Origin: Frankia sp. AgB1.9
GTDB taxonomy: Bacteria; Actinomycetota; Actinomycetes; Frankiales; Frankiaceae
Reading direction: 5' to 3'
Length of the DNA: 64,000 bases
Assembly: GCF_016786355.1 (NCBI RefSeq)
Contig: NZ_JADWYX010000036.1
Coordinates: 1 to 64,000, forward strand
The position numbers and the translations under genes are program-made. The notes under the pieces were generated by a model that saw nothing but the letters and a program-made list of their open reading frames with translations, was not told the origin of the DNA and ran no database searches. Below are positions 34,198 through 42,235 of the stretch, in pieces (position 1 is the stretch's first letter; each line of letters opens with the position of its first letter).

Positions 34198-34497
34198 ATG
34201 AAATCCGACGGTCCCGGCACGGACCTCGACGACGCCACCCTGGACCGGTTGATCGACTACTGGGACGCCGCGAACTACCTGACCGCCGCGCAGATCTACC
34301 TGCGGGACAACCCGTTGCTGCGCCGGGACCTGCGGGTTGAGGACATCAAGCCGCGGCTGCTGGGGCCCTTTCGCCCTGATGTCGCGCGACTCGAGGCGTC
34401 GGGTACAGCCTGCCGCCTGCCGAGATCCGGGTCGGTCGGCTCCTCACTCACCTGCCAATCGGCAGGTGGCAGCGCCGGACGTCAAGCCTGTTGGTGA
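34198..34497 (+). pseudogene. phosphoketolase, N-terminal fragment
   Basis: Residues 12-55 match the N-terminus of xylulose-5-phosphate/fructose-6-phosphate phosphoketolase: [40 protein letters not shown]. The full enzyme has about 790-820 residues and needs thiamine diphosphate. Here similarity stops after PRLLGPF near 34370 and the frame runs into unrelated sequence. The fragment lacks all catalytic residues. Phosphoketolase would fit a fermentative or acetyl-phosphate-generating role in a hypoxia island, so this is probably a lost member. Confidence 0.75.
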
Positions 34498-34528
34498 TAG
34501 GCGATGGCCACTGGGGATGACGCCTTAG

Positions 34529-34741
34529 GTGACAGAGACTTTGCCCATGGGCTGGTTCTTCCGAGCGATCGAGCTTGCCGACGGCCAGTGGGCTTGCCGT
34601 CACGGTCGGCACGTCTACGACACTCACACCGAGCTGAGCGACGCCCTCGACCACCTTCACGATCTCGCAGCGGCGGTCGCGCCGGCCGAGCTGTTCGTCC
34701 ACCGCCTCGACGGCAGCGTCGAACACCTCGGCGTCGCCTAG
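34529..34741 (+). CDS. small hypothetical protein, DUF2188-like
   Basis: A 70-residue protein from the GTG at 34529 (alternative ATG at 34547 with MGWFFRAIEL). It contains WACRHGRHVYDTHTELSDAL, then a helix DHLHDLAAAVAPAE, and ends LFVHRLDGSVEHLGVA. The pattern of a strand, a helix of about 20 residues and a terminal H-R-x-D-G-S/x strand is similar to the DUF2188 family. The function is unknown. It lies between the phosphoketolase remnant and another hypothetical gene. Confidence 0.6.
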   Translation: MTETLPMGWFFRAIELADGQWACRHGRHVYDTHTELSDALDHLHDLAAAVAPAELFVHRLDGSVEHLGVA

Positions 34742-34803
34742 CAGCCAGACCTGGAACGACCATCGGCAAGCAGGTGAGCCTCAGTCAGGGGATGCCCGAG
34801 AAC

Positions 34804-35337
34804 ATGAGTGAACGTCCTACCTTGCGGCTGCCCATCGTCGGCGGGGATGTCGAGGTCTCGCTGCTCGGGGACTTCCTCGAAGCCGACGCGCGGCGGCCGA
34901 CCAGTTTCATCACCAACTTCGGAGACTGGCAGCTGCCCGACGCGGTCGCCGCCGTCCTCAGCTCCCCGATCGCTCACCTTGAGTGGTTCCACGACACGGG
35001 CGAGCTCGTCGCGATTGGCGGCGTTCCGCATCGAGGCGAGGCGACCGTAGAGGTACCCCGGGCCGACGCGGCTCTCGACGAGGCCGTGGACGTGGTGGCC
35101 GGCCCGTTCGGCAGCGCCGGCATGTCGTTCCGAACAGCCGGTGGCGCTGTTCGTGCGTTCCCCGAAATGGTCGTCCCCGCGGCCACCCGCGTCGCGGTCC
35201 TCGCCGACATCGAGCATGGACCACGGGTCCACGAGGTGCTCTGGGGCTGGCACCGTCAACACCGCCGGCCAGAGGGATGGACGTGGCTCGGCGAGCGCCT
35301 GGCCGGTGCTCGCAACACCACGCCCCGGAGCGACTGA
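34804..35337 (+). CDS. hypothetical protein, island-type, unknown family
   Basis: A 177-residue soluble protein from the ATG at 34804 (ATG 34792 and GTG 34774 are alternatives; AGGGG lies at 34787-34791). It begins MSERPTLRLPIVGGDVEVSL, is rich in acidic and hydrophobic residues, and ends with WGWHRQHRRPEGWTWLGERL, a tryptophan-rich segment. No signal peptide or membrane helix is seen. Codon usage is like its neighbours. The family is not recognised. The pairing with stress genes suggests a stress role, but nothing in the sequence proves it. Confidence 0.6.
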   Translation: MSERPTLRLPIVGGDVEVSLLGDFLEADARRPTSFITNFGDWQLPDAVAAVLSSPIAHLEWFHDTGELVAIGGVPHRGEATVEVPRADAALDEAVDVVAGPFGSAGMSFRTAGGAVRAFPEMVVPAATRVAVLADIEHGPRVHEVLWGWHRQHRRPEGWTWLGERLAGARNTTPRSD

Positions 35338-35503
35338 CCCGTTCGGGGCGTCTGAACGAGAGGCTCGCGGGCCCGCAACTTGGCCGACGATGGACGGGGA
35401 TGGCCACAGTTGCGGCCATCCCCGTCGCCTCTGCGGGTTTCTCCAGCACGGCAGGGCCGGGATTGGGCGGCACGATGGGCCGCGGCGCGGCTGCCGCCGG
35501 GTC

Positions 35504-36523
35504 CTAACCGGTCGGGGCGACGCGGCCGCGGACCACGGCGACAGGGCAGCGAGCCTGTGCCAGGCAGCGCTGGCTGGTGCTGCCGAGGGCCAGCCCGTCG
35601 AAGCCGCCGGCACCGCGCGCGGCAACCACGAGCAGCTGCGCGTGCTGGGCCGCGTCCAGCAGACGGCTCGCCGGGTCGCCCCAGGTCAGGATCGGCTCGA
35701 TCCGAGGGGCTCCGGGCAAAGCCTGGATGCCGGAAAGCGCCCGTTCGCAGTCTTCGTCCGCTCCCTGCGCGGCGGGTGGCCGTGGCGACGGACCGGTGAC
35801 GGCTGTCAACGACGTCCCTCGTGCCAGGTGTGCTCCGCGCCGAGCGATGACCGCCGGCTGCGCCACCACCAGTTCGGCGGGTCTGGTCGTCGGCGAGCTC
35901 GCTGGGCGCACGCACAGGACCTGCAGCGCCACCTCGCGTATCGAGGCCTCCTCGGCCGCCCAACGCAGCGCGGCGCCGGCCGTCGCCGAGCCGTCGTAGC
36001 CCACGAGGACGGGTCGCGGGTCGGGGCGCCGCAGGTCAGCGGCGAGGAGATCGCCAGGCACGACGACGACCGGTACCAGCGCTCGATGCGCGCAGACGTC
36101 GCCGACCGAGCCAGCCACGACGCCCGCTCCCAAGCCTTCGGCCGGACCTCTCCTCGGTACGTGGCGTGCCTGGCTGCCGACGACCAGGAGACCCGCGGTG
36201 AATGACTCGTGGATAAGTACGTGAGCAGGTGCACCGTAGACGATCTTCTCTTGCACCGGCACCGGGCCACGGCTCCAGCCGCGTCCGCCGGCTGGCTTGG
36301 CGGCGACGACTGCGCGGCGCAGCGCCCGGCTGGCGGCCGCGGCGAGGTCCTCGATCGCGGCTGATGCCGCGTCGGCGTCGACTGCGTGGGGGCGGCCGTC
36401 GTCGGCCCAGGCCAGTACGGCGCGGACGCCGACGCCGCGGCGGAACGCGTCGTCCATAGCCCACGCGAGCGCGGCCTCGCTGCCACGGGACGCATCGATG
36501 CCGACGACGACGTCGGTCCTCAT
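35504..36523 (-). CDS. universal stress protein, tandem Usp domains (USP-2)
   Basis: The 339-residue protein has two Usp domains: about 1-155 (DVVVGIDASRGSEAALAWAM) and 165-330 (PVLVGYDGSATAGAALRWAA, with VVAARGAGGFDGLALGSTSQ as the ATP-binding loop). It is longer than the other USPs here because of Pro/Ala-rich insertions around 220-250. AAGGAG precedes the ATG at 36523. It ends convergent with the gene for the hypothetical protein at 34.8 kb. Downstream of the ABC permease gene on the same strand (72-base gap), it might be co-transcribed with it, though function suggests independence. No clear DosR-like site was seen. Confidence 0.9.
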   Translation of the reverse strand: MRTDVVVGIDASRGSEAALAWAMDDAFRRGVGVRAVLAWADDGRPHAVDADAASAAIEDLAAAASRALRRAVVAAKPAGGRGWSRGPVPVQEKIVYGAPAHVLIHESFTAGLLVVGSQARHVPRRGPAEGLGAGVVAGSVGDVCAHRALVPVVVVPGDLLAADLRRPDPRPVLVGYDGSATAGAALRWAAEEASIREVALQVLCVRPASSPTTRPAELVVAQPAVIARRGAHLARGTSLTAVTGPSPRPPAAQGADEDCERALSGIQALPGAPRIEPILTWGDPASRLLDAAQHAQLLVVAARGAGGFDGLALGSTSQRCLAQARCPVAVVRGRVAPTG

Positions 36524-36595
36524 GGAGATCTCCTTTCAACGCTGGCCAGTGGCCTCGCCAGCGGCTGTCGGCACCTGGCCGGCGGGCGGGGCTGT

Positions 36596-39550
36596 CTAGT
36601 CGGCGACGCGAACCGCCACGGCGGGGCTGATCGCTGCCGCGCGTCGCGCGGGGCCGGCGCTGGCCAGCAGGGAGGCGACCAGGGTGGCGGCCATGGTCGG
36701 CAGGATCGTGGCCCAGGCGATCGGGAAGGAGATGTCCAGGCCGCGAAACATCGGATTGTTGCTGAACATCAGCCAGGCAGTGAGCAAGGACAGCCCCGTG
36801 CCCGCGACGATGCCCTCGACGGCGACGAACGCGCTCTCGCCGAGGAACGCGGCCATCACGGTTCTGGACCGGACGCCGAGCGCGCGCAGGATCCCGATGG
36901 TCCGGCGGCGCTCGCGCACCGCGCGCACCATGACGACACCGAGGCCGGTGATTCCGACGAACAGGCCGAGGGCGAGGTAGCCCTGCATGAGGCGGAAGAA
37001 GGCCACGTTCGCGGCGAAGGTGCGCCGGACGTCGTACTCGGTCCGGTTGGAGACCAGGCCGTTGGTCAGGAACCGGCCTTGGAGCGTGGCGGCCAGCCGG
37101 TCCTCTTCCTCTCCGGGTGCCGCCCGTACCAGCGCGCTGGTGACCTTCGCGCTGTCGCCGTAGAACGCCCGGACGGTGGCGACGCCCGCGAACACCGGGT
37201 AGCCGGCCGGCTGGCCCGGGAACGTGTAGAAGGGGATCGCGCTGCGCACGATGGCGCCGACGGTCTTGTGAGCGGTCCGGCCTGTAGCCGGGTCGGTGAG
37301 AGTGAGGGTGGCGCCCGGCTTGATCGCGTTGCCCTGTGGCCCGGTCGTCGAGTCATAGAAGGGGTCGAGCACGACGTACCTGGGGTCTGCGAGGATCGCG
37401 CGCCAGGCCGTCGGCGAGTCAGTGCCCAGGGCGGGCAGCCAGGAGTCCAGCGCGAGCGGCCGGGCCGAGGCCGGCCAGCCGACCGCGACGACGGGCAGCG
37501 GCTCGTGGGTCCGCCCGGCCGGGTCGTCGGCCGTGCCGCGGCCGATTGTCAGCGGCGCGACCTCGGCGACCTGGCGAGCCAGGTCGCCGGAGCGCAAGGT
37601 CGTGGTCGGGTCGGTGACCGGGTTCGACCCGGAGAAGTCGACCCGGATCGAGTAGCCGGCCGAGGCCTCCGCGACGGCCTTGTCGGTGCTGGCGCCGATG
37701 ATCGCTCCGATCTGCGCGATCAGCACCAACGTAAAGATGATCAATGCATACATCAGGAGAGTCGAGCCGGTCCGGAACTTGCGCGAGACCGGGTAGGTCA
37801 CGGCGAGCCGCGTCGCCAGGCCCGCCTCCCCCGGGCGCTCGATGAGCGGGCGCAGCGGGCGCAACACGACATCCTGATTCGCGGACAGGATGATCACTGC
37901 GGTGGCGGTGATCAGCACACCGAGCACGATGTAGGTCGTCGTCGACCCGTCGTCGTAAAGACCGGGACGTACGAGATTCGCGACCAGCGCCCAGGCCAGG
38001 ACTGCCGCCGAGGCTCCGGTCGCCACCATCCGCTGGCTCGCGACCCGCAGCAGCAAGGGGATGGCGAACGCCACGGCCAGCGCCGGGTACAGATAGGTCG
38101 TCACCCCCGCGGCGTTCGCGATCGCCGGCACAGAAGACGCGACGAAGGCCGCGCACAGGACGCCGCAGGCCACCAGGCGCCACCGACGGGGACGCCGCCC
38201 GATGCCGTCGGGCAGGTCCCGGATCGCGGCGATGATGTTCAGGCGGCTCACCCGGGCGCTGGTCGCCGCGATCGTCACGAACGCGATCAGAAAACCCGCG
38301 GCGAAGCCGTTGACGAGGCTGGTCGGGGTCACGGCGAACGTGAGATCCAGGGCATTCGGGCCGTCCTGGAAGGCCGCGAAGATCCGTCCGGCAACCAGCA
38401 CCACCGCGGCGCCGACGCCGATGCCGGCCGCGACGCCGAGTGCCGCCGCGAGTACTCCGTAGACGCTTCCCTCCAGCAGGAAGCTGCCCACCAGGCGTCT
38501 GCGGCGCATGCCCATCGCGCGCAGCATCCCGAGCTGCCCGCGCCGCTCGTCGGTGAGCATCACGAACACGTTCACCAGGAGGAGCAGACCGGCGATGATG
38601 CTGAAGCTGCCGATGAACAGGAACAGCGAGCCGAGCTGGTCAGCCAGCTGCGTCGCGGTGGCCAGCGCGTCCTTCTTCGGCGTCGTGACCTGGGCGCCGG
38701 TGCTCGTCAGCCCGCCGAGCGCAGCGCGGATCTTCGCCTCCACGACGCCGGTGAGCCGGCTACCCGACTCGACTCCGCCGCGGTTCGAGATCAGGCTGAT
38801 CGTCGTGGGCGTGGCAGGGCTGCCGGCGCGGGCCGCGGCGGCGGCGAGGGTCCCCGGTGCGACGAACAGGTCGCGGTTGGCGCCGCTGCTGATGCCGAGC
38901 GCGGCCAGCCCCTCTGCGGGTACGACCCGCTCGACGCGCAGCGGCGTCGCCCTGCCGTACAGGTAGGCGGTGATGGCGTCTCCGGGACGCAGGCCCAGCG
39001 GGCCGGCCAGATCGGCGTTGACGACCGCGCCTCCGGCCGCCGGGGTCTGGCCAGCCAGGTGGCTGCCCTCCGGGCCGCTCGCGCCACGGCCACCGAACAC
39101 CGCGGCCGCGCGGAGGTCGGCCTCCACGACCATCGCCTGGGGCTCGGCGACGAGGGCCGCACCCACGCCGCGGCTGACGGCGGCCCGGTCCGCGAGCACG
39201 GTGAGCAGGCCGTCGACGTCCGGGGCGTCGCGCAGGGTAGCCAGCCGCGCGGCTGCCTCCGCCCCGCGCACCGGGCTGTCGCTGAGGACCTCCTCGTCGA
39301 CCGGCCCCAGGGTCCGGAACGCTGTCGCCTTTACCGAGTGGTTGAGAGTGTCACCGACGGCCAGGCTGCCGACGATGATCGCCGTGCCGAGCAGCGAGCC
39401 GGCAATGACGAGGACGGCCTCGGTCGGCCTGCGAGACAGCTGCCGCTGCGCCAGCCGCCGCAGGAACGGCCGGGCCAGCGCGACCGCCGCCATCGCCACC
39501 ACAGCGGCGGCGACCAGCACCACCAAGGGCCGGGTCAGCTCCGGGTACAC
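36596..39550 (-). CDS. ABC transporter permease, double FtsX/MacB-like
   Basis: A 984-residue membrane protein with a duplicated FtsX-like permease architecture: TM1 near 10-25, a large extracytoplasmic domain (about 70-290), three TMs (about 310-440), a central membrane block (about 455-590), a second extracytoplasmic part and a final group of three TMs ending GPARRAAAISPAVAVRVAD. Conserved loops such as RRGQLGMLRAMGMRRRRLVG and RRRTIGILRALGVRSRTVMA are the coupling helices contacting the ATPase. Such exporters move lipoproteins, lipids or peptides. The GTG start at 39550 lies seven bases after the stop of the ATPase gene, so the two form an operon. The substrate is unknown. Confidence 0.88.
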   Translation of the reverse strand: MYPELTRPLVVLVAAAVVAMAAVALARPFLRRLAQRQLSRRPTEAVLVIAGSLLGTAIIVGSLAVGDTLNHSVKATAFRTLGPVDEEVLSDSPVRGAEAAARLATLRDAPDVDGLLTVLADRAAVSRGVGAALVAEPQAMVVEADLRAAAVFGGRGASGPEGSHLAGQTPAAGGAVVNADLAGPLGLRPGDAITAYLYGRATPLRVERVVPAEGLAALGISSGANRDLFVAPGTLAAAAARAGSPATPTTISLISNRGGVESGSRLTGVVEAKIRAALGGLTSTGAQVTTPKKDALATATQLADQLGSLFLFIGSFSIIAGLLLLVNVFVMLTDERRGQLGMLRAMGMRRRRLVGSFLLEGSVYGVLAAALGVAAGIGVGAAVVLVAGRIFAAFQDGPNALDLTFAVTPTSLVNGFAAGFLIAFVTIAATSARVSRLNIIAAIRDLPDGIGRRPRRWRLVACGVLCAAFVASSVPAIANAAGVTTYLYPALAVAFAIPLLLRVASQRMVATGASAAVLAWALVANLVRPGLYDDGSTTTYIVLGVLITATAVIILSANQDVVLRPLRPLIERPGEAGLATRLAVTYPVSRKFRTGSTLLMYALIIFTLVLIAQIGAIIGASTDKAVAEASAGYSIRVDFSGSNPVTDPTTTLRSGDLARQVAEVAPLTIGRGTADDPAGRTHEPLPVVAVGWPASARPLALDSWLPALGTDSPTAWRAILADPRYVVLDPFYDSTTGPQGNAIKPGATLTLTDPATGRTAHKTVGAIVRSAIPFYTFPGQPAGYPVFAGVATVRAFYGDSAKVTSALVRAAPGEEEDRLAATLQGRFLTNGLVSNRTEYDVRRTFAANVAFFRLMQGYLALGLFVGITGLGVVMVRAVRERRRTIGILRALGVRSRTVMAAFLGESAFVAVEGIVAGTGLSLLTAWLMFSNNPMFRGLDISFPIAWATILPTMAATLVASLLASAGPARRAAAISPAVAVRVAD

Positions 39551-39557
39551 GGCCGTC

Positions 39558-40379
39558 TCATCTCTCGTGCGTCAGCGTGGCGCCGAGTGCCGCGCGGGCC
39601 GGGCCCGGCGGCTCGCGCCGCGTGGCGGCTGCCGTACCGGCGGCCCCCGTACCGACCGCGGGCCGTACGGCGCGACGCTCGTCGCCTACCAGGGCGCCGT
39701 CGCGCATCAGGATCAGCCGGCCGGCGGCCGCGCCGATCGCCGGATCATGGGTTACCAGGATGATCGTCTGCCCCTCGTCCCGGTTGAGGGTGTTGAGCAG
39801 GTCCATCACCTGGGCGGCCATCTCGCTGTCGAGATTGCCGGTCGGCTCGTCGGCCCAGACAATCGCCGGACGGGCGACCAGCGCCCGGGCGATCGTCACC
39901 CGCTGTTGCTCGCCACCGGACAGCTCGTTGGGCCGGTGCGCGCCGCGCGCGCCCAGCCCGACCCGATCGAGCATCTCCGCGGCCCGTCGACGTGCTTCCT
40001 TGGGCCCGACGCCGACCAGCAGCAGCGGCAGTTCGACGTTCTCGATCGCGGTGAACACCGGAATCAGGTTGAACGCCTGGAAGACGAATCCCATGGTTCG
40101 GGCACGGTGCTCGGTGCGCTTTGCGTCCGGCATCGCGAACAGGTCGACACCGCCCAGCGTCACTCGGCCGCCATCGATGTCGTCGAGGCCGGACAAACAG
40201 TTCAGCAGTGTCGTCTTCCCGGAGCCGGACGGCCCCATCACCGCGACCAGCTCACCCGCGGCGACCTCGAGATCCAGGCCGCGCAGCGCCGCCACCTCGA
40301 CCGCGCCGGTCCGGTAGATCTTGCGTACGCCCTCGGCGCGCAGCAGCGGCTGCGCCCCCTGTGTGCCCGTCTCGACCAT
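39558..40379 (-). CDS. ABC transporter ATP-binding protein, MacB/LolD type
   Basis: A 273-residue ATPase. Walker [10 protein letters not shown] lies near 45-53, the Q-loop follows in [10 protein letters not shown], the signature is [17 protein letters not shown] and Walker B is [14 protein letters not shown], with the switch histidine in ILVTHDP. The variant A[19 protein letters not shown] is typical of LolD/MacB ATPases. It powers the large permease encoded directly downstream. The ATG at 40379 is selected because upstream sequence does not match the family. The C-terminal 40 residues are Ala/Pro-rich and extra. A strong hairpin lies upstream, between this gene and USP-3. Confidence 0.92.
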   Translation of the reverse strand: MVETGTQGAQPLLRAEGVRKIYRTGAVEVAALRGLDLEVAAGELVAVMGPSGSGKTTLLNCLSGLDDIDGGRVTLGGVDLFAMPDAKRTEHRARTMGFVFQAFNLIPVFTAIENVELPLLLVGVGPKEARRRAAEMLDRVGLGARGAHRPNELSGGEQQRVTIARALVARPAIVWADEPTGNLDSEMAAQVMDLLNTLNRDEGQTIILVTHDPAIGAAAGRLILMRDGALVGDERRAVRPAVGTGAAGTAAATRREPPGPARAALGATLTHER

Positions 40380-40496
40380 GGTTCCAGCGAAACACCTCTG
40401 CCCCCGCCGCCTCATCTGCCGACCTGCGCCCCCAGAAGGACCTTCGGACCGCCGATCACGGGCGCATCTGCGCGTGCCATTGGTGGCCCGGGAAGC

Positions 40497-40538
40497 AAAC
40501 CGGCCGGGGCGCGTCCTTCGACGCGGCCCGGCCGGTTT
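40497..40538 (-). terminator. strong intrinsic terminator after USP-3
   Basis: A 19-base stem with one mismatch (AAACCGGCCGGG arm to CCCGGCCGGTTT arm) closes a CTTC tetraloop, followed on the minus strand by GCTT. It lies 25 bases after the stop of USP-3 and separates it from the ABC operon. The stem ends in TTT on both strands, so it could act bidirectionally. Confidence 0.75.
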
Positions 40539-40562
40539 GTGTGCGACAGCCGTCGCGAGTTC

Positions 40563-41528
40563 TCAGCTGGCCGCGAGACCGGCGCCAGATACCGCGGCGG
40601 CCGGCGGAACCGCTTCGCCGTCGGTGTGAACGACGGCGGTATCGCAGGCCGCGTACAGGACGCACTGGTGGCTGACGGAACCGAGCAGGAGGCGGGCGAA
40701 ACCACCCAGGCCACGGCTACCGACGACCAACAACTGCGCGTCACAAGACTCACGGATCAGCGCTCGAACCGCCGATTCGGGTGACAGGACGGCGTCCACG
40801 GAGAGGTCGGCGGCACCTTCGAGTCCGAGCGCCACCGCCTTGTCGAGGATGTCCTCGGCCTGACGGACGAGGGCACCCTGGGCGGTGACGAGCGCCTCAG
40901 TATACATCTGGTCCAGGCCGCCCCAGGCGTGCACCACCCGCAGTGGCGCGCCGCGCAGGGCCGCCTCGTGCGCCCCCCAGCGCAACGCGCCCAACGACAG
41001 GTCCGACCCGTCGACCCCGACAACGACCGGACGATCGGCACGCTGGGTGGACGCGGCCGGCTTGCCGTCGCTGCGGGCGACCACGACCGGAATCGGCGAG
41101 TAGTGCACGGCGCCCTGGCTGACCGAGCCGGCGGTCCGCCGGTGCAGGGGCGTGTGTCCGTGCTCGCCGACGACGAGCAGGTCGTAGTTCCTGGCCGCGA
41201 CGGTCAGGGCCTGTGTTGCCTTGCCCTCGACGACCAGCCGACGCAGTTCGAGCGTCGCGGCCGGCTCGCCGACCCGCTTGATCGTGCGTTCGAGCATCTC
41301 GGCCGCGGCCGCTCCGAGCGTTCCCTGTTCGGTCTGCTCCGCGGCGCGGAGCACTGCGGCGGGCAGGCCGTCGCCGGTCCAGGCGAGCAGCGCCGTCACG
41401 GTGGACGCCGGGGCGCGGTCGTCCGAGCTCGCGGTACGCAGGGCCGCCTCCGCCAGCGCCCAGCGCAGGGCAGCCTCGGAACCGGGAGAGCCGTCGACCC
41501 CAACCAGAATTCGTAGCGAGTTGTTCAT
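40563..41528 (-). CDS. universal stress protein, tandem Usp domains (USP-3)
   Basis: A 321-residue tandem Usp protein. Domain 1 (about 5-155) starts LRILVGVDGSPGSEAALRWA. Domain 2 (about 165-310) starts VVVGVDGSDLSLGALRWGAH and has the ATP-binding loop VVGSRGLGGFARLLLGSVSH. The cysteine pair in HQCVLYAACD is shared with USP-1 and USP-4. GGAG lies nine bases before the ATG at 41528. Upstream intergenic sequence has a GGGACT half-site (41640) and two GGTCCC elements, in line with DevR control. A strong terminator follows the gene. Confidence 0.92.
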   Translation of the reverse strand: MNNSLRILVGVDGSPGSEAALRWALAEAALRTASSDDRAPASTVTALLAWTGDGLPAAVLRAAEQTEQGTLGAAAAEMLERTIKRVGEPAATLELRRLVVEGKATQALTVAARNYDLLVVGEHGHTPLHRRTAGSVSQGAVHYSPIPVVVARSDGKPAASTQRADRPVVVGVDGSDLSLGALRWGAHEAALRGAPLRVVHAWGGLDQMYTEALVTAQGALVRQAEDILDKAVALGLEGAADLSVDAVLSPESAVRALIRESCDAQLLVVGSRGLGGFARLLLGSVSHQCVLYAACDTAVVHTDGEAVPPAAAVSGAGLAAS

Positions 41529-41888
41529 GTCCCACGCTCCAGGTCCGATACGACACCCATCCGCCGCACTCTCGGGCACGAGATCCCAGGTGATCTTCAC
41601 CGATCGCCTGGCCCCAATCTCCGTGGTGACCGGGTTGATGGGACTGTTCCATCGACACCATCGGGAAAGCCTCGGCCAGCCGGCAGGCGCGGCCAGTCCT
41701 TCGGCTCATGCCCCAAAGGATCGAGATCGGGGCCAGCGCCTTCGACTGCCGTTGGTCCCGCTCTGGTCCCAAGAACGGCCCGTCGTTCCCCGGCCTTGGG
41801 CACTGCCGCTGGTCGGCTTCCCCTCGCAGCTCCGCAAGAGTCCGGGGCATGCAGTGTGTAACGAGGCGAATACGGGTAAGCCCTGCGG
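41529..41888. other. promoter region of USP-3 with DosR-like half-sites
   Basis: This contains TGATGGGACTGTTCCATC at 41637-41654 (GATGG/CCATC inverted repeat with a perfect left DosR half-site) and two GGTCCC elements 11 bases apart (41755-41760 and 41766-41771), which on the minus strand read TTGGGACC and CGGGACCAA. No gene is supported. Confidence 0.4.
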
Positions 41889-42197
41889 GTGGCCGACCTG
41901 GCGACGCGGCGCCGAACGTCCTGCCTGGGACCTCGATCGGAGGTTCAGGAACCCTCGACGGTCCTCGTCCAGTTGCTCGAGGCGCTGCGGCGCCGTCTCC
42001 AGATGGATTTCGCCTGGCTCGGGCGGCTGGACGGAGATCTACTCACCCTTCAGGTCGTCGATCATCAAGATGGACTGCTTCATCACGCAAGGCGGTCGGC
42101 CGGCCGCCGAGATGCGCGACGCCTGTTTCAGCAGACCGGTCCCTGCCGGTCATGGCCGAGCGTAGGAGCCCCACAGCAGCCGGTCCGGGGGGTGTGA
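41889..42197 (+). pseudogene. GAF-domain signalling protein, N-terminal fragment
   Basis: From the GTG at 41889 the frame reads STVLVQLLEALRRRLQMDFA, then WLGRLDGDLLTLQVVDHQDG. This is the start of a GAF domain as found in front of EAL or histidine-kinase modules. After about residue 62 the frame becomes Arg/Pro-rich and stops before the ribosome binding site of the next gene. It is interpreted as a truncated sensor gene, and the remainder is absent. Confidence 0.5.
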
Positions 42198-42235
42198 CGG
42201 AGCCGAAGAACCGGGCTGCGCCTTGGAGGGGCCCT

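Noticed and set aside
36386-39763. A plus-strand frame of more than 1100 codons opposite the ABC permease gene
   Set aside because: It is an antisense shadow of high-GC coding DNA: Arg/Gly/Asp/His-rich, no domains and no ribosome binding site, while the opposite strand encodes a clear permease.
38970-40784. A 604-codon plus-strand frame spanning the ABC transporter and the adjacent terminator
   Set aside because: It crosses two genes and an intrinsic terminator on the other strand and is Ser/Arg/Pro-rich, so it is a shadow.
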